Origin: Streptomyces sp. HB132
GTDB lineage: Bacteria; Actinomycetota; Actinomycetes; Streptomycetales; Streptomycetaceae
DNA: 64,000 bases
Direction of reading: 5' to 3'
NCBI RefSeq assembly: GCF_016909575.1
Contig: NZ_JAFBGA010000005.1
Location: forward strand, 62,001 to 126,000
In this document: in pieces, positions 54,970-64,000 of the stretch
Numbering within the stretch: position 1 is the stretch's first letter
Layout: every line of letters starts with the position of its first letter
Translations under genes and position numbers: made by a program
Notes under the pieces: generated by a model
What the model was told of the DNA's origin: nothing
The model's database searches: none
What the model saw: the letters and a program-made list of their open reading frames with translations, nothing else

Positions 54970-56010
54970 TTACGGCGCGAAATGGGGGTCTGCCGCCATC
55001 CGCCGGTAGGCCGCGAGGGTCTCGGGCGACGAGTCGATCTGCCAGTGCCGCTCCTTGTCGACGTCGAACCACACGAGGGCCTTGATCAGAGGAAACTCTT
55101 CCTTCAGGCCCGGGACGATGCCGCGAATCCACTCGGCCTTGCTTCCCCCGACCTCATCGGACGCCGTCTCGCAGATGATGATCGGCTTGCCCTTCCCGGC
55201 GAGCTTGCCGTAGATGTCCCCGAAGCGGTCCGTGAAGCTCTGCCACCCGAAGTCGGGTTCGGAGGTGCCCCAGTTGTATCCGTCGACGCCCGTCCAGTCC
55301 ACGTAGCGGTCTCCCGGGTAGTACGCCATGGTGTCGGGAGCGTCGGGGCTGTCGGTAACGTTCGGCGCCCAGACCCAGATGACGTTCGCGGCGCCACGGT
55401 GTTCAAAAACGTCGTGGATATGACGGTAGGCGGCGATGTACTGCTCCGGGTCGTGCCCGCCCCAGCCTTCCTCCTCGTTCATCTCCGCGGCGAAATCGAG
55501 GAAGAACGGTTTGCCCAGCTTCTTCGCTCCGTCGGCCTGCTTCTCGATGGTCGCGTCCAGCGATCCGTCGATGATGTCGTTGAAGTCGACGTCGAACGGT
55601 TCCCAGTTCACCAGGGGGACTCGGTTGCCGCTGAGGTCGTCCCGGGTGGGTTCGGAGGCGGACCAGTCGTCTTCCCAACGGTAGTAGGTGAGGTGGATCT
55701 TGGGGGTCGTCCCGATACGGGCGTCGGTCTCCTCCACGGTGCCGTTACCGTAGTAGTGCCCCAGCAAAGCGCCCTTCGACGGGACGAGGGTGCCGACTGA
55801 CGATGACGACGCATTCTCCTTACCCACGGCCGTGCAGGAAGTGGCGAGCAGCGCTACCGCTGCGGCCAGGGCCGTGCTTGCCAAGCCGGTACCGATCCGG
55901 CGGAAGGCGGGCCTCAGCGGCGCGACGCTCTCGCCCGTGGATCGCCTGTTCATGTCCTGGCCAAGTCGCCGGCGCCGCGGCCGGTCGAACGAGGTTTCCC
56001 TACCTGTCAT
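54970..56010 (-). CDS. GH26-like glycosyl hydrolase lipoprotein
   Basis: 346 aa from the ATG at 56010, with AAGGGAG 8 bases upstream; a second ATG (MNRRSTG) is 19 codons later. The lipobox is LLATSC. The catalytic domain has the TIM-barrel layout of GH26 mannanases: FFLDFAAEMNEEEGWGG (acid/base Glu), NVIWVWAPNVTDSPD, TGVDGYNWGTSEPDF, and PIIICETASDEV (nucleophile Glu). It should act on beta-mannan or a related glucan at the cell surface. It is monocistronic and divergent from an IS1380 remnant. Confidence 0.82.
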   Translation of the reverse strand: MTGRETSFDRPRRRRLGQDMNRRSTGESVAPLRPAFRRIGTGLASTALAAAVALLATSCTAVGKENASSSSVGTLVPSKGALLGHYYGNGTVEETDARIGTTPKIHLTYYRWEDDWSASEPTRDDLSGNRVPLVNWEPFDVDFNDIIDGSLDATIEKQADGAKKLGKPFFLDFAAEMNEEEGWGGHDPEQYIAAYRHIHDVFEHRGAANVIWVWAPNVTDSPDAPDTMAYYPGDRYVDWTGVDGYNWGTSEPDFGWQSFTDRFGDIYGKLAGKGKPIIICETASDEVGGSKAEWIRGIVPGLKEEFPLIKALVWFDVDKERHWQIDSSPETLAAYRRMAADPHFAP

Positions 56011-56151
56011 GCTGTCGCTCCCTTGCCACAGAACTGACTTTCTCAGCTTCGGGCTTTCACGAGTCGGGCGGTCCGGGCCCTTGACCAAATGAACAGCTGA
56101 CCTGCAACGATGGGACTTGCCGAGGGTCCTGTCAGCTGCGAGGGAAGAAGC

Positions 56152-56460
56152 ACTCTCCAGGTGGAGAAGCGTAGCCGGTCGTCCCCGCACGTCCACCTCG
56201 AGGGCGGCGACCGGGCCGCGGTCTCGCAGTCGGGCTCGGGACTGCTGGTCGAGACGTTCCGAAGGGCCGGCTTCGATGCCATACCCGTAGCCCTCGCCCC
56301 GGCGCGAAGACCCCGAGCCGTGCACGAACCGGGCAAAGCCCGCGTGGACTTGGCGTTGCCGGGCGCGTGGGGAGAGATCTGCTATGTCGCCGACATCGCA
56401 CTGCTGCGAGCCGGATTCGGTGCGGCGTACGCTGCCACCGTCCGACCGGGGCCACCCGCT
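56152..56460 (+). pseudogene. IS1380-family transposase N-terminal fragment
   Basis: The frame reads RSSPHVHLEGGDRAAVSQSG then SGLLVETFRRAGFDAIPVAL, APARRPRAVHEPGKARVDLA, and ends after VADIALLRA. It matches the N-terminal region of IS1380 transposases (VRVEGGG...ALAPWRKPRAVHDPGK). The DDE core is missing. Confidence 0.75.
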
Positions 56461-57058
56461 TGGCATCACCAACATGCCTTCATTCGGCAGAAGTTGAGGG
56501 TGCCTCGTCATCCACCCCGTACACGGCTGCAGCCGGCGACAGTCGCATCCGGGCCGCTTCCAGGACCGCGACCGCCCCGGCCGCCGCCTCCTTCTGAATC
56601 AGCGACCCAGGGGGCCGGCCAGCGTCCGCCTTGCTTGTAGTTCCTGCCTTGCGGGCGCTGGCACAGTCTCCCCACACCCCCATTGACCGTGTGGCCTTGA
56701 TCGCGGTGAGGCACGAAAACCGGGTGCGTCGCGCACCCCACGGCGTCCCGGTCCGTGGCGCGGCTGATGGAGCTCGCTGCGGTTTCCGAGGTCGGCAGCA
56801 GAGCGACGCGGCCATGGGACCTGCCCTCGACGCTCCCTCCTGGCCTCGGACGGGCCGGCGCATGGGGCGGGTCGGGCATCGGCACGACCGGCGGGTTCAG
56901 GACCACGGGTCGAGCGTCCGGAGGGCCTGGCACCGCGAGGTGCCAAGCAAGCCGACGCGGCGTGATGGGGAGGGCGGGAACCGGAGCTGCTACACGCCCG
57001 CGCTTCTTACCCTCAAAAAGACCGACTGAGTGTCAAGCCGGCGCCGTAGGTTGGACGA
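56461..57058. other. intergenic, no gene recognised
   Basis: Long frames cross it on both strands. No domain recognised. Likely IS-derived debris followed by the methyltransferase promoter. Confidence 0.4.
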
Positions 57059-57880
57059 GTGACGACTACGGCATCCCAAGAAGCATTTCTCCAGGAGTTC
57101 CACGCAGAGCACCCGACGGTGACCGCGGAAGCGTTCGGCCGTGGCCGTGCTCCGGACGGCCGGTCCAGTTACGAGATCTTGTGTGATCGGGTAGCAGGAA
57201 GCATGCGCGTGCTGGACCTGGGCTGCGGCGACGGCCTGCTGCTTGAGCTTCTGGCCCGCAGGGCCGGGAGGGAACTCGCTGGGGTGGACCTGTCTGCGCA
57301 CTCTCTGGCGCTGGCGCGACGTCGACCAGCACTGTCCGAAGCAAAGCTGGAAGAGGGCCGAGTCCAGGAGCTGTCCTTCGCCGACGGCAGCTTCGACGCC
57401 TGCGTCTCCCACATGGCGCTGATGTTGATGGGCGAGATCGAACGAGTCGTATCCGAGGTCGCCAGAGTTCTGTCTCCCGGTGGGGTTCTGGCATGCGTAG
57501 TGGGAGGCGGGGCCGTGGGCGGCGAGGCCTACGAACGGTTCCTCACGCTACTGCGGCGCACGATTCAGGAGACACCGGCCTCTCATCGCATTCCGGCGTT
57601 GGGGGACAGGAGAACACGCAGCCGCGAAGGGCTCGACGAAGTTCTCGGCCCAGCCGGCTTCACGGCAGTTGACTGGGAGACCGTGCCGATCGATTTGAGC
57701 GGACCGGTCGGCCAGGTATGGGCTGCTGTCTCCAGTCTTTACGATCTTGGTCCGCTCGACCGCGCGACTGTGGAGCGTCTGCGCGTAGCCTTCTTCGCCG
57801 ACGTGAGGGATCTGACGACGTCGGACGGGCGCGTCCCCTGCGGCTTCAAGATTCACCTCGCGACCGCGCGCCTCCGTTAG
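57059..57880 (+). CDS. class I SAM-dependent methyltransferase
   Basis: 273 aa. Motif I is RVLDLGCGDGLLLELLARRA; an acidic ribose-binding region lies at LAGVDLSAHSLALAR; motif II-like FADGSFDACVSHMALMLM; motif III-like VARVLSPGGVLACVVGGG. This is the ubiquinone/menaquinone-type methyltransferase class. GTG start at 57059. There is no biosynthetic neighbour, so the substrate is unknown. Confidence 0.85.
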   Translation: MTTTASQEAFLQEFHAEHPTVTAEAFGRGRAPDGRSSYEILCDRVAGSMRVLDLGCGDGLLLELLARRAGRELAGVDLSAHSLALARRRPALSEAKLEEGRVQELSFADGSFDACVSHMALMLMGEIERVVSEVARVLSPGGVLACVVGGGAVGGEAYERFLTLLRRTIQETPASHRIPALGDRRTRSREGLDEVLGPAGFTAVDWETVPIDLSGPVGQVWAAVSSLYDLGPLDRATVERLRVAFFADVRDLTTSDGRVPCGFKIHLATARLR

Positions 57881-58326
57881 GGACTTCTGGGGGGGGCGGT
57901 CCAGCATCGGCTGCAACTCAGGCGAACACTCTTCGCGGGGAACACCACACTGCTCGACCAGCCGGGCCGCCTTCACCAGCGCACCAGGATCATCCGACTC
58001 ACCGAGCACCTGCGCAAGCATGCGCAGAGGCGGAACAAGGCTGGCTTCCAAGCGGGTCGGGGAGCGAGTCGAGCAAGCCCGTGTCCTCCCTGAACATCAA
58101 GTCCACCAGAGCCACGCGGCTGCGGCAACGTCCGCGGACACTCGGAACTCGCCAACTGGCCGCTCGGCCCCTTCGGCAGTCGAGGAAGCCGGGTGGGTGC
58201 GGGGCAGGTCGTCCTGGCGGACCTTCGGTGGAGTCGGATATCGGACCTGCCGAGACACCACCGGTTCGGGACCATGTGCCGCCCGAACCGGCGTCAGTCG
58301 CTGCGCGTAGGTGAGGCACGGCTCGG
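57881..58326. other. intergenic, possible small decayed gene
   Basis: Between convergent genes. On the minus strand the frame LEASLVPPLRMLAQVLGESD, then PGALVKAARLVEQCGVPREE looks protein-like, but it has no start with a ribosome site and is cut by an 8-C run. Uncharacterised remnant at best. Confidence 0.4.
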
Positions 58327-59055
58327 TCAGACCTGTTCGAAGTGGAACGCCTTGATGAAGCAGTCGCGGGGCTGGGCGAGAGCGAAGAGGATGCATTCCA
58401 CCAGCGATTGCGCGGTGAGGGCGTCTTGGGCCTCGCGCGGGGTGGTCTTCCACTCCGCGGAGCGCGGGTCGGGATTGTCGAAGTCAGGCGGATAGAGGGA
58501 GATCGCCCGGACCCCCTGAGGCCGCAACCGCTTGGAGAGGATCTCGGCGAACCCTGCCTGGGCGCTCTTGCTTGCGTAGAAGGCGTCGTGCGCGTCCGAG
58601 CGGTGATGACCAGCTGTCCCACAGGCGGAGACCATGGTCACGACGTCCGGCCTGTCCGATTGGAGGAGGAGAGGAAGGAAGTTCTTCACGGTCAGGACGG
58701 TGCCGGTGGCACCGGACGCGATGGTGTCGACGATGTCGGTGTCGGCAGCGGAAAGGAGGTCTGGGCCTTCGAGGTAGCGGGAGCCGTTGTTGATCAGTAC
58801 GTCGACGCGGTCGGTGTGCCGGGCGACGCCCGCGGCGAAATCGCGGATCGAGGCGGGGTCAGTCAGGTCGCAGGCGAAGGCATGGACCTGCTGGTGTCCT
58901 CGACTGCGAATTTCATCGCGGACGTGCTCAGCGGCGGCGAGTGTGCGCGCGGAGAGAAAGACCTCGGCACCGAGGTCCGCAAGAAGGATGGCCAGGGTAC
59001 GGCCGAAATGACGGCCGGCAGCGGTGATGACCACGCGGTGGTTGTCGAATCTCAT
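58327..59055 (-). CDS. short-chain dehydrogenase/reductase
   Basis: 242 aa. The cofactor motif is TAAGRHFG rather than the usual TGxxxGxG, with NNGSRY following, and the catalytic Ser and YASK in VTMVSACG...FYASKSAQAG. The C-terminal tail ends FHFEQV. The ATG at 59055 follows GGGAA. It is monocistronic and its substrate is unknown. The altered glycine motif could affect cofactor use. Confidence 0.85.
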   Translation of the reverse strand: MRFDNHRVVITAAGRHFGRTLAILLADLGAEVFLSARTLAAAEHVRDEIRSRGHQQVHAFACDLTDPASIRDFAAGVARHTDRVDVLINNGSRYLEGPDLLSAADTDIVDTIASGATGTVLTVKNFLPLLLQSDRPDVVTMVSACGTAGHHRSDAHDAFYASKSAQAGFAEILSKRLRPQGVRAISLYPPDFDNPDPRSAEWKTTPREAQDALTAQSLVECILFALAQPRDCFIKAFHFEQV

Positions 59056-59671
59056 TTGTGCATTCCCGGTTCGGTGATCGGATGTTGCGGTGAGGTACGG
59101 CGGCTGATCTCGGCTGGATGGGTGTTCCGGTCTGGTGCGGGCGAGGACAGCGGCGGGCAGCTCGGTCGCAAGCTGGAACAGCGGGGCGAGCAAGCCTCGG
59201 CGAGCCGGATGCCGAGTTTACGGAGCCACTCCCCCACGGCCCAGGCACTGATCGTGCTGCGGGGCTGTCCTCCGGGGGAGAGCGGGAGGTTGTCCTGCCG
59301 AGGACGCATAGCTGCGGCGAACCGCGACCGAGGGCCAGTTCAGCAATGTGTGCCAGAAGCTCGACCGTGGCGACGTCGAGGCGGATGCGAGCGGGGGCTC
59401 CGTCCGTCCGTCGCTGGGATCGACCAAGCCAGGAGATCATCGCGGGCGACCGAGCCTGGCGAACCGCTGCGCACGGATTGCGTTCGAGTTCCGCCACCAT
59501 CCCTGCCCCCGTCGTCACAAGCCATGAGGGAGGTCGTGTCCCGCCACGCCGCCCTCGGCACGGTGCGGCAGTCGTCTGGTCGGCAGCCGTCTCGACGGTG
59601 CGTGCCCGGCACCTTACTTACTCTGCGGTAACCTACGTGCCCGCACCGTCGACCGAGCTCAAGGAGCCTTC
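59056..59671. other. intergenic, no gene recognised
   Basis: GC-rich, contradictory frames on both strands. The promoters of the SDR and DoxX-like genes are in here. Confidence 0.4.
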
Positions 59672-60052
59672 ATGGCACTCGTCCCCCGCGTCCCGCGCTC
59701 TCCCCTGATGCTCGCCGGCCTCCTGGCCACAGCCGGGGTCGCGCACTTCGTCGCCCCCAAGCCGTTCGATGCCCTCGTACCGCGATCCCTCCCCGGCGGC
59801 CCCAGGGCCTGGACCCGGGCCAGCGCCGCTGTGGAGCTGACGCTCGCGGTGGGACTCATCGTGCCTCGCACCCGGCCCCTCAGCGCCCGAGCCACCGCGC
59901 TCTTCTTCGCCGGCGTCTTCCCCGCCAACGTCAAGATGGCGTACGACTGGCGCCACCGCCCTGCACCGGCGCGGGCACTCGCTTACGGCCGCCTCCCGCT
60001 CCAGGTCCCGCTCTACCTGTGGGCCCGCTCGGTGGGGTCACCCCGAAGCTGA
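59672..60052 (+). CDS. DoxX-like membrane protein
   Basis: 126 aa with hydrophobic segments at about 13-28, 50-66, 73-90 and 105-118. The conserved-looking LLATAGVAHFVAPKPFDALV and LFFAGVFPANVKMAYDWRHR match DoxX family proteins of the actinobacterial type. Four segments are expected. Membrane located, function unknown, possibly thiol or quinone redox related. Confidence 0.8.
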   Translation: MALVPRVPRSPLMLAGLLATAGVAHFVAPKPFDALVPRSLPGGPRAWTRASAAVELTLAVGLIVPRTRPLSARATALFFAGVFPANVKMAYDWRHRPAPARALAYGRLPLQVPLYLWARSVGSPRS

Positions 60053-60355
60053 CCGACAAGCGCGTGGCCCGTCCACCCGGTCGCTGCCCGACCCCACCCC
60101 TTGTGGGGGACACAGCGCGGATCAGCGTGGGCGCGGCGCCGGGGAGCGGGACGAGTCCGCGGCGGGTCGATCAAGGTACGTAAACGGGGCCCACCTGGGC
60201 GGAACCGCTCCACGCCGACGACGTACCGCACCCGGTCCGGCCGGACGGTCACCGCGAGGTGGGCGGAACCTCGGTGACTTGCTCGTGCCGGCCCCGTTCG
60301 CCGGGCCTCCCCCTACGTGCTTCCTCCGGGCCGGACTTCACCACCGGAGGAACAC
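60053..60355. other. intergenic, no gene recognised
   Basis: Between convergent genes. No structure was identified. Confidence 0.4.
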
Positions 60356-60709
60356 CTACGGTGTGGTGTGGCCTTCCCCCGGTTGTTCCGTGTCCTCCAG
60401 TCTGGTGGCGCCGTCCTCCCAGCGTCGGCGCCGCTCGGCGTCGGACTGTTCCCACCAAGGGGTGCCCCGCTCGCCGAGCGCCAGCTTTGCCGTGTGCACC
60501 CTGCGTCGCGCCCGTCCCTCGGCTGCCGTGTCCTCGTTCCTCCGCGAGGCCGCTACGGCGCGTCGGGCTGCCATGAGGTGACGGCGCAGGTCGGCGGCGA
60601 CGTCCTCGGGAATCTTCGGGTCGGTCGCCCGCCATCGCCTCCCGTTGACCACGATGTAACGGCCATCGGGCGTCCGCTCTGGCTCCGCAGGAGAATTCAC
60701 CCGGCTCAT
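60356..60709 (-). CDS. conserved actinobacterial protein (Tol-like label)
   Basis: 117 aa from the ATG at 60709. The core GRYIVVNGRRWRATDPKIPE and LRRHLMAARRAVAASRR and LALGERGTPWWEQ is familiar from many Streptomyces proteins that databases label biopolymer-transporter Tol-like, with no real evidence for that role. Highly charged, soluble, helix-rich. Function unknown. Confidence 0.7.
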   Translation of the reverse strand: MSRVNSPAEPERTPDGRYIVVNGRRWRATDPKIPEDVAADLRRHLMAARRAVAASRRNEDTAAEGRARRRVHTAKLALGERGTPWWEQSDAERRRRWEDGATRLEDTEQPGEGHTTP

Positions 60710-60862
60710 GCTGCCCTGCACAGGCTCGGATGCCACCAGGCAACACGGGACCCCTCACCATCAGGCACGGACGCCCCCGACCAGGGCCGGTGTCCGACCG
60801 CGTCACCGGCAGGAGGCCCTCGTGTTGCCGGGCGGAGTCCGCAGCCCGGATGAGCACGCAGG

Positions 60863-61171
60863 TCAGATGTCGCTGTCGATCCCGGTGACGGCAGGCGTTC
60901 CCAGGAGCGCGTCCTTCTCCGCGAAACCTGTCTCCTGCAGGGCGGTGGACACGAATCCCAAGGCGTCCAGTTCCGCCTCGTACCGGTCTGCTGCATCGAC
61001 TTCGAGTCGAACCGAGAATGTGCCGTTGTTGTTGAGGGTGAGGAGGTCGAGGCCTTCGCTCTCGCTCAGGCCCGTGCGCTGCGCACCCAGCTTGCTCTTC
61101 AGGGATGCGCAGGAGCTCTCCGTGACGTCGACGACGAAAGTACCCGGGACGGTGATGACGAAGGTAGTCAT
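60863..61171 (-). CDS. small uncharacterised protein, 102 aa
   Basis: MTTFVITVPGTFVVDVTESS then KLGAQRTGLSESEGLDLLTL and TFSVRLEVDAADRYEAELDA. GAGGAGCT lies 5-8 bases before the ATG. The alternating strands suggest a compact beta-rich protein. No family recognised. Confidence 0.72.
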   Translation of the reverse strand: MTTFVITVPGTFVVDVTESSCASLKSKLGAQRTGLSESEGLDLLTLNNNGTFSVRLEVDAADRYEAELDALGFVSTALQETGFAEKDALLGTPAVTGIDSDI

Positions 61172-61989
61172 GACAGCTCCTCATGTCTGGTGCGTGAGCG
61201 CTACGTGCTGTTCCGACTTCCCTCATTTCGGGAAGTCACCGGCGAGGGTTTCCGGTCGACCCCCGGGGGCCTGCACCGCGTCACGTCCGTACCCCGGCAG
61301 CACGCGTCCCGCGTGCGACGGCTCTTCGTCGCCGCGTGTATGGAGCGTTGAGGTCAGACGTGAGGCGTGTACGTGGCAAGCGGCCCTGCACTCGCCCCCG
61401 CAACCGGTGCGTTGGAGGCTGCGTGAGGACGGTATGCACCGCGCATGATGTCCGGCCGCACAGTGGAGAAGGTGTGGCAGGGGCCCCGGGAGAAGATCGT
61501 CCGGAGCGATGCGCTGGTACCTCGGCATCGGGTCCGGCGGGCTCAACGGCTGGAGGGCGCGACGGAACACCCGGGGGCCGGATGAGCGCCTACGAGCAGA
61601 TGCCGCTGTTGCCGCGGGCCCTTGGGGTCCACCCGTAGCCGCGCGGGCCGTACTGGAGTCGTGTCCGGCGCCTGAGCCTCTCGCCCTGCACGAGCGCGTG
61701 CCCTGCGCCCGGTATGACGGCGAGGCATCGCAACCTCGCTCACTGACCTCGCGGAGCTCTACGCACCGCGCCGCACGACACCCGCGAAAACCGTGCGCGC
61801 ACTGAGAGCCGCACCGCCCCCGCCGGGCTCGCCCGCGGGTCGGCCCGGCGGGCGGAATCCGCGAGTCGGTCGAACACGGGCTCGGATGACGCCGCGGCTC
61901 CTCACGCCTGCGGGCCCGGACGGCAGCAGCACTTCGGCTGCTCCGCGGGCCCGCAACGTACGGCATGCCCCGAGGTCGGCGGGCAGTTG
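61172..61989. other. intergenic, no gene recognised
   Basis: Long contradictory frames. No convincing gene. Confidence 0.4.
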
Positions 61990-64000
61990 TCAGCCCCAGA
62001 CGGGAGCCGAGAAGACGCTGGCCGAGTTGTATCCCAAGTGCGGAAGGGCGGGCCAGCCCACGGGCTCGGGCTGGGTGCGATGGAAGTCCGCGGCCACAAG
62101 CGTCGCCAGGTTGAAGTACGCCGCGCGGGTCTGCGTCCTCATCTTGGCCAGGTCGACCTCAGCTCCCGCAGAGAGGTGCTCGTCGAAGGGGATCACCACC
62201 ACACCCCGGCAGCGGGCACGGAAGTGGGCGACCACGTCGTTCAGCTTGATGATCTTGCTGGTCTTGCGCGCTTCGGACACCACGGTGATGCTCCGCTGGA
62301 CCAGGTCAGAGTATCCGTGGGCATTGAGCCAGTCCAGGGTGGTGCTCGCGCTGGCGGCGCCGTCCACACTGGAAGTGGCGACGACGATCAGCTGATCGGC
62401 GAGGTCCAGGACGCCTCCCATCGCGCTGTGCAACAGGCCGGTGCCGGAGTCCGTGAGGATGATCGGATAGTGCTGTCCGAGGCAGCCGACGACCTGGCGG
62501 TAGTCCTCGTCGTTGAACGCTGTGGACAGAGCGGGGTCCACGTCGTTGGCGAGGACCTCCAATCCGCTCGGGGACTGGGAGGTGTAGCGGCGTACCGCCA
62601 TGTAGTTGGGCAGGTTCGGAATGTCGGCCACCAGGTCGCGGATGGTCGCGTTGGTCTCCCGGCGCACCCGGCGGCTGAGCGTGCCGGCGTCCGGGTTGGC
62701 GTCGATGGCCACGACACGGTCCTGCCGTTCGGTCGCGAGCATCGCACCGAGGGCCGTCGTGGTGGTGGTCTTGCCGACCCCACCCTTCAGGCTGATGACT
62801 GCGATCTTGTAGCAGTCCATCACCGGGGTGCGCAGTACGGCCAGCTTCTGCTGCCGTACGCGTTCGGCGCTCCGCCCGCCGATGCGCAGTTTCCTGAGCC
62901 CTCCTCGAACGCCCCCTCTGTTACGCAGGAGGCGATCGGAGGAGAGCTCCACCGATGAGCTGTGTCCCAACGCGGCTCCATGCCCGGATCGGTCGAGCGC
63001 CGGAGGCATGTAGGCGCCTGCGGGCCGGTGGTTGACCGGTGGGCCGTCGGCGAACCTTGCCGGCTGGGCCGGCCCGGCGTACGGGCGTGACAGAGGCGCC
63101 CCGCCGGGGTGGTGGGCTGCGGGGGCGCCGCCGGAAGCCCGGGGGCCGTATTCATTGGGCAGGACTTCTTCCGCCGACCGCACCGACGGCATGGATTCTC
63201 TCGGCGCGGACATCTGGGGCTCGGTCGGGGCATACCGATCCGGCCCGTGACCTCCGAAGACATCCGGCCTGTCGTCCCCTCCGTCAGACGCAGGCATGCC
63301 GACGCTGATGTCACGGTCGTTAGTCATACTGTTCAGTCCTTTCGATGACCTTGAAGAGCTCTTGGGGACGGCTTCGGCGCGTCGGCGGCTGGATGCTTCC
63401 GCCATCGACCTACCTTGTTCATCGGGTCGGCGACGTGCATCTTCGCGGGGGGCGTCCTCGACTTCGGACTCGGACAGCTGCGACAGGCCGGCAGGAGGGT
63501 AGTTCTGGACCTCAGGAACAGCAGTCGTGTGCCTGTCGGTCGCTGCCGCGAGCCGATCAGGGGGTCGGCCCCCGAGCCTGTTGAGGCGTGCGGGTGGTCC
63601 GTGCCCGGAAGGGAGCAACTCCGGGGCATCGGCACCTTTCGGCCCACGTTCATTCGTGCTGCGGACATGAGAAGGCCTGGCGACCGGGCGAAGGCCTCTT
63701 CTGACGAGCATGCCGTTGCTGTCCACGAACAGTTCATGCTCCATGAACTGTTCCACGGTCAGCACCTGCTTCTCCCCGATAGGGGCGCGCGGTGGCTGCC
63801 TCCAGGCCGTGCCCTGCCCGTGGCCTCCCCACTCACGTGCTGTCAGTGCGCGGCGTTCGGCGTTCTCCATGGCCTGCTTCACGTCCGGTGGGATCTCGAT
63901 CCGGCTCCTCACCCGGTACCGTCCGGTCTCCAGATCGTCCGCACACTGCAACTGGACCTTTACGGGGCCCACAAAGGAATAGAGCTGCGATTCCGCGTAC
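61990..64000 (-). CDS. DUF3662-end/ParA-MinD-type ATPase, partial
   Basis: The frame enters from beyond 64000. The first visible part ([20 protein letters not shown], then [10 protein letters not shown]) matches the C-terminal strands of DUF3662, the FhaA-type N-terminal domain. A Pro/Arg-rich linker follows for about 250 residues, then a MinD/ParA domain: deviant Walker [29 protein letters not shown], and a terminal [15 protein letters not shown]. An internal ATG at 63327 has AAAGGA 9 bases upstream, so a shorter ATPase of about 445 aa, starting [10 protein letters not shown], is likely made as well or instead. No in-frame stop separates the two parts. Confidence 0.75.
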   Translation of the reverse strand, partial: YAESQLYSFVGPVKVQLQCADDLETGRYRVRSRIEIPPDVKQAMENAERRALTAREWGGHGQGTAWRQPPRAPIGEKQVLTVEQFMEHELFVDSNGMLVRRGLRPVARPSHVRSTNERGPKGADAPELLPSGHGPPARLNRLGGRPPDRLAAATDRHTTAVPEVQNYPPAGLSQLSESEVEDAPREDARRRPDEQGRSMAEASSRRRAEAVPKSSSRSSKGLNSMTNDRDISVGMPASDGGDDRPDVFGGHGPDRYAPTEPQMSAPRESMPSVRSAEEVLPNEYGPRASGGAPAAHHPGGAPLSRPYAGPAQPARFADGPPVNHRPAGAYMPPALDRSGHGAALGHSSSVELSSDRLLRNRGGVRGGLRKLRIGGRSAERVRQQKLAVLRTPVMDCYKIAVISLKGGVGKTTTTTALGAMLATERQDRVVAIDANPDAGTLSRRVRRETNATIRDLVADIPNLPNYMAVRRYTSQSPSGLEVLANDVDPALSTAFNDEDYRQVVGCLGQHYPIILTDSGTGLLHSAMGGVLDLADQLIVVATSSVDGAASASTTLDWLNAHGYSDLVQRSITVVSEARKTSKIIKLNDVVAHFRARCRGVVVIPFDEHLSAGAEVDLAKMRTQTRAAYFNLATLVAADFHRTQPEPVGWPALPHLGYNSASVFSAPVWG

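Noticed and set aside
57881..58050. Minus-strand frame with coherent helices near the methyltransferase stop
   Set aside because: No start with a ribosome site, an 8-C run breaks the frame and no family is recognised; noted only as a possible remnant.

Overview
The window looks like an accessory stretch of a Streptomyces chromosome. It has very high GC with strong third-position G/C bias, GTG starts with AGGAGG-type ribosome sites, and typical actinobacterial families: snapalysin, MmyB-type XRE regulators, an FxsB-type radical SAM maturase, NRPS/PKS megasynthases and a DUF3662/ParA-type protein. No rRNA or tRNA gene was recognised.

Layout. (1) 1-2.9 kb: edge genes, namely a partial ORF, an STM3941-like membrane protein, a flavin/PPOX-type protein and a snapalysin protease. 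(2) 3.8-14.7 kb, minus strand: a tightly packed operon that I read as an undescribed RiPP pathway. In transcription order it has a PhyH-type dioxygenase, a B12-type radical SAM enzyme with a C-terminal peptide-recognition-like tail, a 41-aa acidic precursor peptide, a 41-nt hairpin, a second radical SAM enzyme with a C-x4-C-x2-C cluster motif, two HPr-kinase-like P-loop proteins, an ABC ATPase and permease, a prolyl-oligopeptidase-like protease and a DUF6445 oxygenase-like protein. Most genes overlap by 4-23 bp. (3) 15.4-17.9 kb: an RsbQ-RsbP-RsbV-like stress-sensing module. (4) 18-27 kb: an XRE regulator divergent from SnoaL/NmrA-like genes, a HEAT-repeat protein, a hydrolase, an extradiol dioxygenase, and decayed genes (M20 amidohydrolase, Ser/Thr kinase, a copied dioxygenase 5' end). 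(5) 27.8-42.3 kb: a compact NRPS/PKS cluster. A C-A-T-TE protein overlaps an A-T-C-A-T-KS-KR-ACP-TE protein that has no acyltransferase, and a TauD-like dioxygenase follows. Specificity codes read by eye suggest a branched aliphatic residue then proline for the second protein. (6) 42.7-46.2 kb: a second RiPP-like locus with an FxsB-type radical SAM/SPASM maturase, two short ORFs with secretion-like N-termini, a small conserved-looking protein and a LuxR/TrmB-type regulator. (7) 46.4-53.3 kb: mobile-element debris (IS5, IS630, IS3 and a second IS5 remnant) and one intact ISAzo13-type element nested in the IS3 copy. A MerR-sliding-clamp fusion gene and a TPR gene lie among them. (8) 53.7-61.2 kb: single genes (lipoprotein, DUF6529 membrane protein, GH26-like lipoprotein, methyltransferase, SDR, DoxX-like protein, two small conserved proteins). 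(9) 62-64 kb: an ORF that reads from a DUF3662 end into a MinD/ParA-type ATPase and runs off the window.

The most interesting parts are the two RiPP-like loci. In each, a short peptide gene is separated from a downstream radical SAM maturase gene by a near-perfect hairpin, which would be expected to give more peptide than enzyme transcript.
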